A stretch of DNA of 64,000 nucleotides from Nannocystis sp. (GTDB taxonomy: Bacteria; Myxococcota_A; Polyangia; Nannocystales; Nannocystaceae). This document shows, one piece after another, positions 45,979 to 54,473 of this stretch. The notes below the pieces were generated by a model. That model had not been told where the DNA came from, did not search any database, and saw nothing but the letters and a program-made list of their open reading frames with translations. The number at the start of each line of letters is the position of its first letter. Positions within the stretch are counted from its first letter, which is position 1. A program made the position numbers and the translations under genes. The stretch is taken from NCBI RefSeq assembly GCF_016714285.1, contig NZ_JADJNN010000011.1, positions 186,001 to 250,000 of the forward strand, written 5' to 3'.

Positions 45979-46572
45979 ATGACCCCCCATATCGACGACC
46001 TCGCCCTCATCGACCTGTCCCTCGGGACAGGCCATCACCCGCACCTCGACGCCTGCGTCCGCTGCCGTGACGCCGCCGACGAGGTCCGCGAGGCCATGCA
46101 CCTGCTCGCCTCCTCGCTGGCGCCGCTGCGCCCCCCGCCCGAGCTGCGCGCCCGCCTGCTGGCCGCGGTGGCCGGCCCGATCGCCGACCACGCCGCCGCG
46201 CTCGCGACGATGTTCGAGCGCCCCGAGCCCGAGCTGCGCGCGCTGCTGCGGGACATCGAGCGCGACCAGATCGCGTGGACCCCGATGCTCCCCGGCATCG
46301 AGCACCACGCCGTCCGCGTCGCCCCCGGTCGCGACGCCGGCGTGTTCCGCGTCGCCCCCGGGACCCACTTCCCGCACCACCGCCACGTCGGCGAGGAGCG
46401 CATGCACGTGCTTCAGGGCTCGTGCAGCGACAGCCTCGGGGTGGTCCTCGGCCCCGGCGACGAGCACAGCTTCGCCGCCGGCACCGCCCACGCCCTGATC
46501 ACCCACCGCGGCCCGCCGCTGCTGCTCGCGTACATCGGCGGCGGCTCCGAGCTCACCGGCCTCCCGCTGTGA
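45979..46572 (+). CDS. ChrR-like zinc anti-sigma/cupin protein
   Basis: A 197-residue cytosolic protein. The N-terminus carries 'HPHLDACVRCRDAADE', the H-x3-C-x2-C zinc site of ZAS-type anti-sigma factors. A helical linker leads to a C-terminal cupin with 'RVAPGTHFPHHRHVGEERMH' and a later His in 'GTAHALITHRG'. This matches ChrR, which holds an ECF sigma factor and releases it on singlet oxygen or another oxidative signal sensed by the cupin. No ECF sigma gene lies next to it in this window, which is unusual. ATG 45979 lies close upstream of the zinc site, as in other ChrR proteins. Confidence 0.8.
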   Translation: MTPHIDDLALIDLSLGTGHHPHLDACVRCRDAADEVREAMHLLASSLAPLRPPPELRARLLAAVAGPIADHAAALATMFERPEPELRALLRDIERDQIAWTPMLPGIEHHAVRVAPGRDAGVFRVAPGTHFPHHRHVGEERMHVLQGSCSDSLGVVLGPGDEHSFAAGTAHALITHRGPPLLLAYIGGGSELTGLPL

Positions 46573-46588
46573 GGAGGCCGCGCGAGCG

Positions 46589-49264
46589 TCAGCGCATGGC
46601 CGCGTAGAAGCTGAGCGTCCCGCCCTCTGCCCCCTGACAGGCGACCGTGGCCGTCCAGCTGCCGAGCGCCGTGTTCACGTCGTAGCCGGCGTCGCTGTCG
46701 GCGGCGACGTTGGAGTAGCTGTACAGATACAGCCGCCCGCAGCTGCCGTTGAGCAGCTTGTAGACCATCGAGTGTTGGTCGAAGCCCATCACGGTCATCC
46801 CCTGGCTCGTCATGCCGTCCGGGTTCATGGCGAGGCCGAAGTCGCCGCCGCCGGTGTACTGGTAGTTCGCATAGCCCATGAACGCGGCGATCGTCACGTT
46901 GTTGCTCGCCGTGAGCGTGATGGCCCGCTTGTTGACGGTGTTGGCGACCAGCAGGTCGGCCTCGAAGGCGGGCAGGTTGGCCTTCAGCCAGATGTTGCCG
47001 GGGCGGACGAACAGCGTCTCGGTGGTGAGCGTGCTGAGCCCGTACTTCTTGAGCCGGCTGACGCTGTAGGGCTGGAACATCAGCGGGTTACCTCCGAGCA
47101 CCTCGGTGTTGCTGACCAGCGGCTGCTGATTGTCGCCGCCGTTGGTCGCGTAGAACACGGTCCAGCCGCCGCCGCTGGTGGTCATGTCGCAGTAAGCGTC
47201 GCCCGCGGGCACCGGACCGGCACCGTCGGCGTCAAGCACGTACTTGCCGCTCGGCGCCGCGGGGTTGCCGGCGAGGATCTGCTTGCAGGTCTGCGGCGGG
47301 TCGCACAGGCCCGACACGCAGTTGCCGGTCACGCAGTCGCTGCTCTGCACACAAACCTGGCCCTGCCCGCACTTCGAGCACGCCCCGCCGCCGCAGTCGA
47401 CGTCGGTCTCCGCCCCGTCCTTGAGCAGGTCGCTGCAGGTCGACATGTTGCACAGCGAGTTGCAGGGGTCGTTGTTGTTCAGGTTGCCGTCGTCGCAGGC
47501 CTCCACGCCGGCGTGCAGGAAGCCGTCGCCGCACTCCGCGGTCTGGCAGCCCGCCACGCAGCCGTCCGTGTCGACGTTGTTGCCGTCCTCGCACTCCTCG
47601 ACCCCGGCCTGGACGAAGCCGTCGCCGCAGGTGGCGCTGAGGCAGCCGGCGACGCAGGCGTCCGTGTCTATGTTGTTACCGTCGTCGCACTGCTCGACGC
47701 CCTGCTGCACGAAGGTGTCGCCGCAGGTGGCGAGCTTGCACATCGCCACGCAGCTGTCCGTGTCGGACTGGTTGCCGTCGTCGCACTCCTCGTTGTTGCT
47801 CGGCTGGGTGAAGGTGTCGCCGCACAGCGGCAGCTTGCACAGCAAGGTGCAGGCGCCGAGGTTGGCGTTGTTGACGCCCAGGTCGCACTCCTCGCCGGGC
47901 TGCTTGAAGCCGTCGCCGCAGCTGGCGAGCTTGCACACGTTGGTGCAGGCGTCGTCGTTGCTCTTGTTGCCGTCGTCGCAGGCCTCGCTCGGGCCCTTGT
48001 CGCCGTCGCCGCAGACGTTGGCGCTGCAGTCGCCCTTGCAGGCCTTGCCGGGGCCGTTGTTGTTGCCGTCGTCGCACTGCTCGACGTTCTGCTGGATGAG
48101 GCTGTCGCCGCAGAAGGCGTCCTTGCAGGCGAGGGTGCAGGCGCCCGCGTCGCTGTTGTTGCCGCCCTGATCACACTGCTCGCCCTCGCTCGGCTGGAGC
48201 AGGCCGTCGCCGCAGGCCGGGAGCTGACAGGCGTCGGTGCAGCCGTCGTCCGGATCGCCGTTCTTGCCGTCGTCGCAGGCCTCGCCCGGGTCGACGATGG
48301 CGTTGCCGCACTCCTCGAGCTTGCAGCTGGCGGAGCAGCCGTCGCCGCCCGCCTTGTTGCCGTCGTCGCACTGCTCGCCGGGGCCCTGGTCGCCGTCGCC
48401 GCAGACGTTCAGCGCGCAGAGGGCGTTGCAGGCCTTGCCGGGGCCGTTCTCGGCGCCGTTGTCACACTCCTCGGTGCCGTTGCCCGTGTTGTAGAGCGCC
48501 CCGTCGCCGCACACGTTGGCGGTGCAGCTGGTCGTGCAGGCGGCGTTGTCGGCGTTGTCGACCCCGTCGTCGCACTCCTCCAGGTTGCTCGGCTGGATGT
48601 AGCCGTCGCTGCAGGTCGCGTTGGTGCACGCGTCGGTGCAGGCGTCGGTGTTGTCCAGGTTGCCGTCGTCGCACTCCTCGGTGGGGCTGACCTTGCCGTT
48701 GCCGCAGCCGGGATCGACGCAGGCGTTGCTGCAGTCGTCGTCGTCGACCTGGTTGCCGTCGTCGCAGCCCTCGCCCGGACCCACGGCTCCGTCGCCGCAG
48801 ACGTTGTTGGTGCAGTCGGCCTTGCAGCTGTTGGTGTCCGCGTTGTCGGCCCCGTCGTCGCACTCCTCCCCGGGGCCCTGGTCGCCGTCGCCGCAGCTGT
48901 TGGCCTGACACAGCGCGTTGCAGGGCTGACCCGGGCCGTTGGCAGCGCCGTCGTCGCAGGCCTCGCCGGGGTCGATGTTGCCGTCACCGCACACCGGATC
49001 CGGGCCGGTGGTGTCGCCGGTGCTGGCATCGGTGTCCGGGCCCGTCGTGCTCTCCGGATCGCCGGTCGTCCCCGGGTCCGAGGTCGGTGTCATCGTCGTC
49101 GGCGGATCGGTGGTCGGCGACCCGGTGCTGCCCTGCATCGCGGTGCTCGCCCCGGTGCTCGTCCCTGCCTCGGTATCGAGCGTGGCTGTCCCACCGCCCC
49201 CACAACCCCCGAGGAAGCTCGCAACACACGCCGCCATCACCAAAAAACGCTGTTGATCTTTCAT
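46589..49264 (-). CDS. Giant DUF4215 repeat surface lipoprotein with fibrinogen-like C-terminus
   Basis: An 891-residue lipoprotein. ATG 49264 gives the signal 'MKDQQRFLVMAACVASFLGG' and a lipobox Cys, followed by a Thr/Ser/Gly/Pro linker. Sixteen consecutive DUF4215 repeats follow (about residues 95-615), each of the form CGDG-x-GEECDDGN-x-D-x-C-x3-C; examples are 'CGDGDQGPGEECDDGADN' and 'CGDTFVQQGVEQCDDGNN'. Next is a different Cys module ('CGGGACSKCGQGQVC'), then a fibrinogen-type domain with 'YCDMTTSGGGWTVFYATN' (about 665-890). The fold suggests a long stalk with a sugar-binding tip. GGGGGG just upstream of the ATG may help ribosome binding. Confidence 0.88.
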   Translation of the reverse strand: MKDQQRFLVMAACVASFLGGCGGGGTATLDTEAGTSTGASTAMQGSTGSPTTDPPTTMTPTSDPGTTGDPESTTGPDTDASTGDTTGPDPVCGDGNIDPGEACDDGAANGPGQPCNALCQANSCGDGDQGPGEECDDGADNADTNSCKADCTNNVCGDGAVGPGEGCDDGNQVDDDDCSNACVDPGCGNGKVSPTEECDDGNLDNTDACTDACTNATCSDGYIQPSNLEECDDGVDNADNAACTTSCTANVCGDGALYNTGNGTEECDNGAENGPGKACNALCALNVCGDGDQGPGEQCDDGNKAGGDGCSASCKLEECGNAIVDPGEACDDGKNGDPDDGCTDACQLPACGDGLLQPSEGEQCDQGGNNSDAGACTLACKDAFCGDSLIQQNVEQCDDGNNNGPGKACKGDCSANVCGDGDKGPSEACDDGNKSNDDACTNVCKLASCGDGFKQPGEECDLGVNNANLGACTLLCKLPLCGDTFTQPSNNEECDDGNQSDTDSCVAMCKLATCGDTFVQQGVEQCDDGNNIDTDACVAGCLSATCGDGFVQAGVEECEDGNNVDTDGCVAGCQTAECGDGFLHAGVEACDDGNLNNNDPCNSLCNMSTCSDLLKDGAETDVDCGGGACSKCGQGQVCVQSSDCVTGNCVSGLCDPPQTCKQILAGNPAAPSGKYVLDADGAGPVPAGDAYCDMTTSGGGWTVFYATNGGDNQQPLVSNTEVLGGNPLMFQPYSVSRLKKYGLSTLTTETLFVRPGNIWLKANLPAFEADLLVANTVNKRAITLTASNNVTIAAFMGYANYQYTGGGDFGLAMNPDGMTSQGMTVMGFDQHSMVYKLLNGSCGRLYLYSYSNVAADSDAGYDVNTALGSWTATVACQGAEGGTLSFYAAMR

Positions 49265-49369
49265 ATGCCCCCCACAGGTCCAAGCCACGCCGCAGGCTAA
49301 CACGAGGCCGCGACCGCTGAACAGCCCCGGCTCACCGGCCGCGCTCGCGGCCTGCGCTGCTGGGACCAG

Positions 49370-49417
49370 CCGCTGCTGGGGCCGCTGCTGGGGCCGCTGC
49401 TGGGGCCGCTGCTGGGC
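49370..49417. repeat. 12-bp tandem repeat, four copies
   Basis: Four tandem copies of ccgctgctgggg (the last with one change) lie in the roughly 190-bp gap between the DUF4215 giant and the next minus-strand gene. They are intergenic, and I see no other signal here. Confidence 0.8.
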
Positions 49418-49457
49418 CGGGCCGCGGCCAAAGCAGCGACCGCGGGCATCGTTGCGC

Positions 49458-50024
49458 TCACGGGCACTCGCAGATCGACGCGCCTGCGTGGCAGTCCGTG
49501 AACGACTGCCAGATGCACGAGGAATCGAAGGCGGCGAGGCAGGCCTCGAAGTAGGCCGGCTCGTTCAGCTCGCAGGCACGCGGCGGACCGAACATGGAGG
49601 TACCGACCTCGGCGTCGAAGGACGCGAAATCACCAAAGACGCGACCGTCGGCGAGCAGGAGCAGCGTCAGGCTGCTGCAACCACTGCCCACACAATCGTT
49701 GAACTCCAGCAAGCCCGGCGTTCGATCGCGCAAGGCCGCGAATGCACACAGTTCGCTCTCGGCATAGGCACCAGGGCCCGGGCGAAATTCCACCTCGACG
49801 ATCGGGCACAACTTCGGCGCGTCACACTGCGTCAGCTCCGTGAACTGGCAGGCGTCGGTCGTGTCGCCGTCGACGCCCGTGCTGCCGGCGGTGACCGTCG
49901 TGCTCACCTCGGCCTCGGCCTCGCTCGCCCCGGCGCCCCCCGTGCTGCCCTCGTCCGGACCCCCATGGGACTTCCCGCAGCCGGCGATCGCCGCGAACAC
50001 GAGACACGCGAGCAGCTCCCTCAT
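49458..50024 (-). CDS. Small Cys-rich lipoprotein
   Basis: A 188-residue lipoprotein. The signal 'MRELLACLVFAAIAGC' ends in a lipobox and is followed by a Gly/Ser/Glu/Thr linker (about 17-57). The domain has about ten Cys ('CQFTELTQCDAPKLCP', 'DCVGSGCSSLTLLLLADG', 'CIWQSFTDCHAGASICEC'), presumably disulfide-bonded. I do not recognise the family. Upstream, CTGTCA and TACGCT are 17-18 bp apart and end about 7 nt before the ATG, a weaker version of the leaderless-type promoters at 4986 and 21076. Confidence 0.7.
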   Translation of the reverse strand: MRELLACLVFAAIAGCGKSHGGPDEGSTGGAGASEAEAEVSTTVTAGSTGVDGDTTDACQFTELTQCDAPKLCPIVEVEFRPGPGAYAESELCAFAALRDRTPGLLEFNDCVGSGCSSLTLLLLADGRVFGDFASFDAEVGTSMFGPPRACELNEPAYFEACLAAFDSSCIWQSFTDCHAGASICECP

Positions 50025-50075
50025 GATCGCCAGCGTAACGCGGCGCCGCCGAGAATGACAGCGGGTCGACGGCGA

Positions 50076-51308
50076 TCACCCGTGGCCGTGCGGGCTCGCG
50101 TGGATCCGCAAGGTCTCGATCGCGAAGCGCTCCATCGCCCTGCAGGTGGCGTAGTCCGGGTGGCGAACGATGACGTGCCCGTCGCACACCCGCGTGCGCC
50201 GCCAGTCGTGCCGCGCCGCGCCGATCGGCAGCACCTCCACGGCCACCAGCGAGGGACCGAGGCGGGCGCGCAGCTCGTCGAGGCCATCGACGCGGACGAC
50301 GCAGCCCTCGCCCTCGGCGCGCTTGAACAGCGCGGCGACGTGGTAACGCCGCTGCGGCGTGGCCTCGAAGCTGCGCCAACAGACCGTGCGCGCCCACTCG
50401 CGGTAGAGGTCGATGTCGTTGGCGAGGCACATCTGGTCGACCAGCTTCCCGCCCGGCGAGCGGGCCGCGATCTCGCCGAACACGGCCTCGCCGTCGGATT
50501 GCTTGTACCACTCCATGTGGGCGAAGCCGGTCTGCATCCCGAGCGCGCGCAGGACCCTGCGACCGAGCGCAATCCCGGGCATCAGCGCCGGCTGGTAGGG
50601 GTCCCGGAGCACGATCTGGGCGGGCGTGATCCAGCCATTTTGCCGGCTCTCGAGCGGCCGCGGGTGGTACTGGGCCACGCTCTCGAACACCGGCTCGCCG
50701 TCGATGCAGATCGTGTCGTAGGTGAATTCCTCGCCCTCGATGAATTCCTCGAGATTAACCTCGGTGTAATGATCGAGCGTCGCCAGCACGGCGCGCAGCT
50801 GATCCGGGCCGTCGACGCGGTGGGTGTCGGTCGAACCAGCGCCGGCGATCGGCTTCACACACACCGGGTAGCCGATCTCCGCCGCGGCCGCGTGGGCCTC
50901 CGCGCGGGTCCGGATCCGCGAGAACCGCGGCACCCGCAGCCCCGCGGCCAGCACCCGCTGCTTCATGATCGGCTTGTCGCGGAACCCGATCGCCGTCTCC
51001 GGCCCCATGCCGGGCACGCCGAGCTGCTGGCGCACGCGGGCCGCCAGCACCACACACGGCTCCCACAGGCACTCGACGCGATCGGGCTCGAGCTGCCGCG
51101 CCGCCGCCACGATCCGCCGCGCCGCGTCGTCCTCGTCGAGCAGGCTCGGCACCTGCAGGTAATCGCAGAGGTGACCCGCGACCTGCTCCGGGAGCTGCCC
51201 TCGCGGGACGTCAGACACCCCGTAGACCTGCGCCCCGACCTCGGCGAGGCCGCGGGTGAAATGCTGCATCTCGCCGGGAAAGTGCGGACTGATGAAAAGG
51301 ACCTTCAT
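50076..51308 (-). CDS. ATP-grasp ligase-like enzyme
   Basis: A 410-residue cytosolic enzyme. 'MKVLFISPHFPGEMQHFTRG' is a Rossmann-like pre-ATP-grasp domain. The ATP-grasp core has 'IGYPVCVKPIAGAGSTDTHR' (phosphate-binding loop with the conserved Lys), 'VNLEEFIEGEEFTYDTI' and 'EAVFGEIAARSPGGKLVD' with metal-binding acidic and Asn-equivalent positions. Members join a carboxylate to an amine with ATP, as in carnosine-synthase-like or peptide-ligase enzymes. The C-terminal 100 residues are unusual and may bind substrate. ATG 51308 is clear; the longer reading to 51431 is low-complexity. No pathway neighbours are visible. Confidence 0.85.
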   Translation of the reverse strand: MKVLFISPHFPGEMQHFTRGLAEVGAQVYGVSDVPRGQLPEQVAGHLCDYLQVPSLLDEDDAARRIVAAARQLEPDRVECLWEPCVVLAARVRQQLGVPGMGPETAIGFRDKPIMKQRVLAAGLRVPRFSRIRTRAEAHAAAAEIGYPVCVKPIAGAGSTDTHRVDGPDQLRAVLATLDHYTEVNLEEFIEGEEFTYDTICIDGEPVFESVAQYHPRPLESRQNGWITPAQIVLRDPYQPALMPGIALGRRVLRALGMQTGFAHMEWYKQSDGEAVFGEIAARSPGGKLVDQMCLANDIDLYREWARTVCWRSFEATPQRRYHVAALFKRAEGEGCVVRVDGLDELRARLGPSLVAVEVLPIGAARHDWRRTRVCDGHVIVRHPDYATCRAMERFAIETLRIHASPHGHG

Positions 51309-51487
51309 GAACGTGCTTCCGCCGACGCCCATCATAGATGTCCGCGCGCCCCCGCCCACGTGACCCTGCGCACCAGTCGCATGGCCCTGCGCCCGGCCTG
51401 AGGTCGTTGCTCGCGCAAAGAATGCCTGCAATCACGAGATTCGGCGCCCCGCGAGCCATGCCGTTCTCGGGCACACTCGCGCGCAAT

Positions 51488-52678
51488 ATGCAGATCCTGT
51501 CCGACAAGAGATACGCCCTGCGAACGCTCGCGCTGGCCTTCATCACCGCCTGCGGCCCGAAACAACCGTCGGCCGAACCCACGCCCCCGGCGAACGGAGG
51601 CGACGGCGCCGCTGCCCAGCAGACGCCGGCCGCGGAGGAGCCCGCGCCGCAGCTCGTGGATAGCTGGTACAACGACCAGGACGCGGACGGCGTGCCGGAG
51701 TTCGTCGAGCTCGAGCAGCACAGCGATCCCAACATCGATCAGTGCATCGTCGAGGCCTGCGGCGAGGAGGCCCGCAGCGGCCGCCTGGTCAGCAAGGTCA
51801 ACACCCTCATCATCCTCGACGTGTCGGGCTCGATGGCGGGCAAGGCCGGCGGTAAGGGCAAGAGCAAGCTGGAGCAGGCCAAGCTGGCGGTGCATCGCTA
51901 TGTCGAGACCCTCCCGCCGGTGGAGCTCATGCAGGTCGGTCTCCTCGCCTACGGCCACAAGGGCGACAACACGCCGGCCTCGAAGGCCGCGAGCTGCCAG
52001 GCGATCGAGGTGCTGCGGCCGCTCGGGCCGGTGGACGTGAAGGCGATGGACGCGGCGATGAAGCCGCTGAAACCGAGCGGATGGTCGCCGATCGCGGGGG
52101 CGCTCGAGGCCTCGGCCGGGGCGATGCCCGAGGAGGTCGGGGTGATGAACCACGTGATCCTGGTCGCCGACGGGCTCGAGGGCTGCGACGGCGACGCCGT
52201 GGCGATCGCCCGCCAGCTGCGGGCCACCAACCACCTCACCGTGGTCGACGTCGTCGGCTTCGGGGTCGGGACCAAGGAGGACACCGAGCTGCTGCGCAAC
52301 ATCGCGGCCGCGACCGGCGGTATCTACCACGAGGCCGCCACGGTCGCCGAGTTCGACCAGGCCTTCAACACCCTCAACCTGTCGCTGTGGCGGACCTTCG
52401 ACGCCTGGCTGTGCGCGCTCAGCAGCGACCCGCTGCAGGCCTGCTACGCCAAGCGGGCGGAGGAGGCGATCGCCCGCACGGAGCAGGAGATCGAGGCGAT
52501 GACCAAGCGCGCCCGCGGCGAGGAGGTCGTGGCGAGCCTGAAGAAGATCAAGGCCCGCACCGAGCAGATGCGTGACGGTCGCCTGCGGGTCATCACCGAG
52601 TACAAGCCGCGCATCGAGGAGCTGCGCGTGACCGCCAAGCGGCGCGCGACTGCCGAGAAGAGCAAGCCGAAGCAGTGA
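51488..52678 (+). CDS. VWA-domain lipoprotein
   Basis: A 396-residue lipoprotein. ATG 51488 gives the signal 'MQILSDKRYALRTLALAFITAC' in two parts, with a lipobox and the tail GPKQ. A Pro/Ala/Gly linker and an acidic segment with calcium-like DxDxD ('YNDQDADGVPEFVEL') follow. The von Willebrand factor A domain (about 115-290) has the intact MIDAS 'IILDVSGSMAG' (DxSxS), 'GWSPIAGALEASAG' with its Thr position replaced by Ser, and 'ILVADGLEGCDGD' (Asp). The C-terminal 100 residues form a charged coiled coil rich in Lys, Glu and Arg. It probably binds a protein partner through a metal ion on the envelope. It converges with the next gene, 22 bp away. Confidence 0.8.
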   Translation: MQILSDKRYALRTLALAFITACGPKQPSAEPTPPANGGDGAAAQQTPAAEEPAPQLVDSWYNDQDADGVPEFVELEQHSDPNIDQCIVEACGEEARSGRLVSKVNTLIILDVSGSMAGKAGGKGKSKLEQAKLAVHRYVETLPPVELMQVGLLAYGHKGDNTPASKAASCQAIEVLRPLGPVDVKAMDAAMKPLKPSGWSPIAGALEASAGAMPEEVGVMNHVILVADGLEGCDGDAVAIARQLRATNHLTVVDVVGFGVGTKEDTELLRNIAAATGGIYHEAATVAEFDQAFNTLNLSLWRTFDAWLCALSSDPLQACYAKRAEEAIARTEQEIEAMTKRARGEEVVASLKKIKARTEQMRDGRLRVITEYKPRIEELRVTAKRRATAEKSKPKQ

Positions 52679-52700
52679 CGCGCCGGGCTCGGCCGCCGCC

Positions 52701-54038
52701 CTACTCGAGGCCGATGGTCGAGAGCAGGAAGGCGACCAGGAAGCCCGCGATCGTCGACAGCGCCACGTAGCGGCCGCCGCCCTCGAAGGCGTGCGGCATC
52801 ATGACCTGGGCGACGAGCGCGAGGATCGCCCCGCCGGCGACGGCCTCGGCCAGGCCGAGCACCTGCGGCGGGGCGCTGGCGAACAGCTTGTTGCCGAGCG
52901 CGCCCATCACCGCCGCGAGCAGCACGAGCGAGCCCCACAGGCCCACGATCTTGGCCGGGGCATAGCCCGCGCGGCGCATGGTGTCCGCGCTGGCCATCGA
53001 CTCCGGGAGGTTGGCGAGGAAGGTCGCGACCAGGAACGCGGCCTCGATGCTCGCCAGACTGGTGAAGGTCGCGCCGATGACGATGGAGCCCGGGATGGCG
53101 TCCAGCACGTTGCCGAGCCAGAGCGCGAGCGGAGAGCCCTCCCCGTGCTCACGCGTCGCGTCGGCGGCCTCGCTCTGGGTGATGTGTCCGAGCGCCTGGT
53201 CGGCCAGCCGCGCCCAGCGGCGCTCGTCGCCGGGTGTCGCGCGGATGTTGGCGGCCAGACGCTTCCCGTCGAGCTCGAGCAGCGCCTCGCGCAGCGCCGA
53301 CGACCGCTTCAACAGCGCCTCGAAGTCGTCGCGCCCCAGCTGCATGAGGACACAGTCGGCGATCGCTTGCACCGACGACGAGCAGTGCGAGCCGCCGAGC
53401 ACCTCGAGCTCGCCGAACACGTCGCCAGGGCCGAGCACGGCCAGGATCGTGTCGTCGCGCAGGTCCCATGTGCGGGCCGTGTCGTGGAGGACCCGGGCCT
53501 GGCCCTCGACCAGGAAGTACACCGATTCGACCGGGTCACCCTGGCGCAGGATGACGGTCCCCGCGGTGACGCCGACCCGGTTCAGCCGCGGCAACAGCTC
53601 GTCGAATTCATCGGGCTTGAGCACCCGCAGCAGACCGACGCGCGACAGCCCGGCGGCCACCGAGCGGACCAGATCGTGCCGCTCGGCCAGCAGCATCATC
53701 TTCATACGATAGGGGTGGCGCGGCGCCCCGCCGCGGGCGTCGATGTACGCCGAGGCGAAGAAGTAGAACAGCCCGCCGGCGACGAAGCCGCTGGCGACGT
53801 ACAGCCACGCGGTGAAGCCGGAGATGTGCAGCGTGTGCTTCAGGTGCAGCGCGGTGCCGTACGCGAGGTCGACCGCCAGCGCGTTGATGAGGGCCCCGGC
53901 CCCGAACGCGAGGATGTTGGCGACGATCCGCTCGCGCGGCCGCAGGACCAGGCCGAGGACGCTGCCGATGACCACCGAGAACATCGCCGCGGCGGCGAGC
54001 AACCCCGCGAGCCCGGCCTGCGCTGCTTCGGTCCACAT
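52701..54038 (-). CDS. ZIP-like membrane protein with inserted cyclic-nucleotide-binding domain
   Basis: A 445-residue protein. The N-terminal membrane half has three helices ('GLLAAAAMFSVVIGSVLGLV', 'ILAFGAGALINALAVDLAYG', 'VASGFVAGGLFYFFASAYI') like the first helices of ZIP metal transporters. A cNMP-binding domain (about 150-265) follows: 'AGTVILRQGDPVESVYFLV', 'ILAVLGPGDVFGELEVLGG'. The C-terminal membrane half has 'LDAIPGSIVIGATFTSLASI', 'FLANLPESMASADTM' and two more helices. The ZIP metal-site His residues of 'HNxPEG' and 'HEIPxE' are missing, so it may not carry zinc. The Arg of the cNMP phosphate cassette is not evident either. ATG 54038 is preferred because TGATACCAT lies 8 nt upstream; 54059 is possible. 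Confidence 0.6.
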   Translation of the reverse strand: MWTEAAQAGLAGLLAAAAMFSVVIGSVLGLVLRPRERIVANILAFGAGALINALAVDLAYGTALHLKHTLHISGFTAWLYVASGFVAGGLFYFFASAYIDARGGAPRHPYRMKMMLLAERHDLVRSVAAGLSRVGLLRVLKPDEFDELLPRLNRVGVTAGTVILRQGDPVESVYFLVEGQARVLHDTARTWDLRDDTILAVLGPGDVFGELEVLGGSHCSSSVQAIADCVLMQLGRDDFEALLKRSSALREALLELDGKRLAANIRATPGDERRWARLADQALGHITQSEAADATREHGEGSPLALWLGNVLDAIPGSIVIGATFTSLASIEAAFLVATFLANLPESMASADTMRRAGYAPAKIVGLWGSLVLLAAVMGALGNKLFASAPPQVLGLAEAVAGGAILALVAQVMMPHAFEGGGRYVALSTIAGFLVAFLLSTIGLE

Positions 54039-54059
54039 CGCGGCGGATGGTATCACCAT

Positions 54060-54473
54060 CGGCGCCAGGCTCGCGGCCGCAGTCCGTGCGGGGGACCCGG
54101 CTGCTCGCGAGCCTCCATCGTTGGGAATTATCGGCAGCTCAACGCCTGGCGAAGCGGGCGCCGAGCTCGATCGTCAGCTTGTACATCGCCGGCATGCATG
54201 TCGGCGACCCACAGGCCGACCGCGCCGCCGACCAGCGCGAACGGGACGTTCAGCAGCACGAGCACCGCCGGCCGCAGGGGAACGCCCGCGCCGCGGCGCT
54301 GCTGGTGAAGGTCTCGCAGCGCATGGCGATCAGGCCCGAGCACGCCGCCAGCGTCGCGCTGAGATCGCTGTCGGCGGAGCGCAGCAATTGCTCGGTGCGA
54401 CCGAGGTCGATGCGCCTCGGCGCGGTCCACAGGACGCGGAGACGCCCGACGGGTGAGGTGTGCATGTTCGTGG
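54060..54473. other. Intergenic region with gene remnants
   Basis: No intact gene lies in these 414 bp. The minus strand keeps a fragment of a heavy-metal RND transporter (54195-54282, separate entry). Just after it, in another frame, is a short protein-like ending 'MYKLTIELGARFARR' before a TGA (about 54149-54196). Between 54283 and 54460 the minus strand reads 'RTEQLLRSADSDLSATLAAC', which also looks coding but has no start or stop of its own. The region looks like several truncated genes joined end to end. Confidence 0.5.
54195..54282 (-). pseudogene. Fragment of a CzcA-type heavy-metal RND transporter
   Basis: About 29 codons read 'PLRPAVLVLLNVPFALVGG' then 'AVGLWVAD'. This is the strongly conserved transmembrane segment found near the end of CzcA/CusA-type RND pumps. 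The frame has no start, and the match stops after about 29 residues where another short frame begins. The rest of the pump gene is absent from the window. Confidence 0.55.

Noticed and set aside
46600..49000. Regularly spaced short repeats resembling a CRISPR array
   Set aside because: The periodicity (about 95 bp) is that of the DUF4215 protein repeats. The units differ in sequence, lie in a continuous reading frame, and have no constant repeat with unique spacers.
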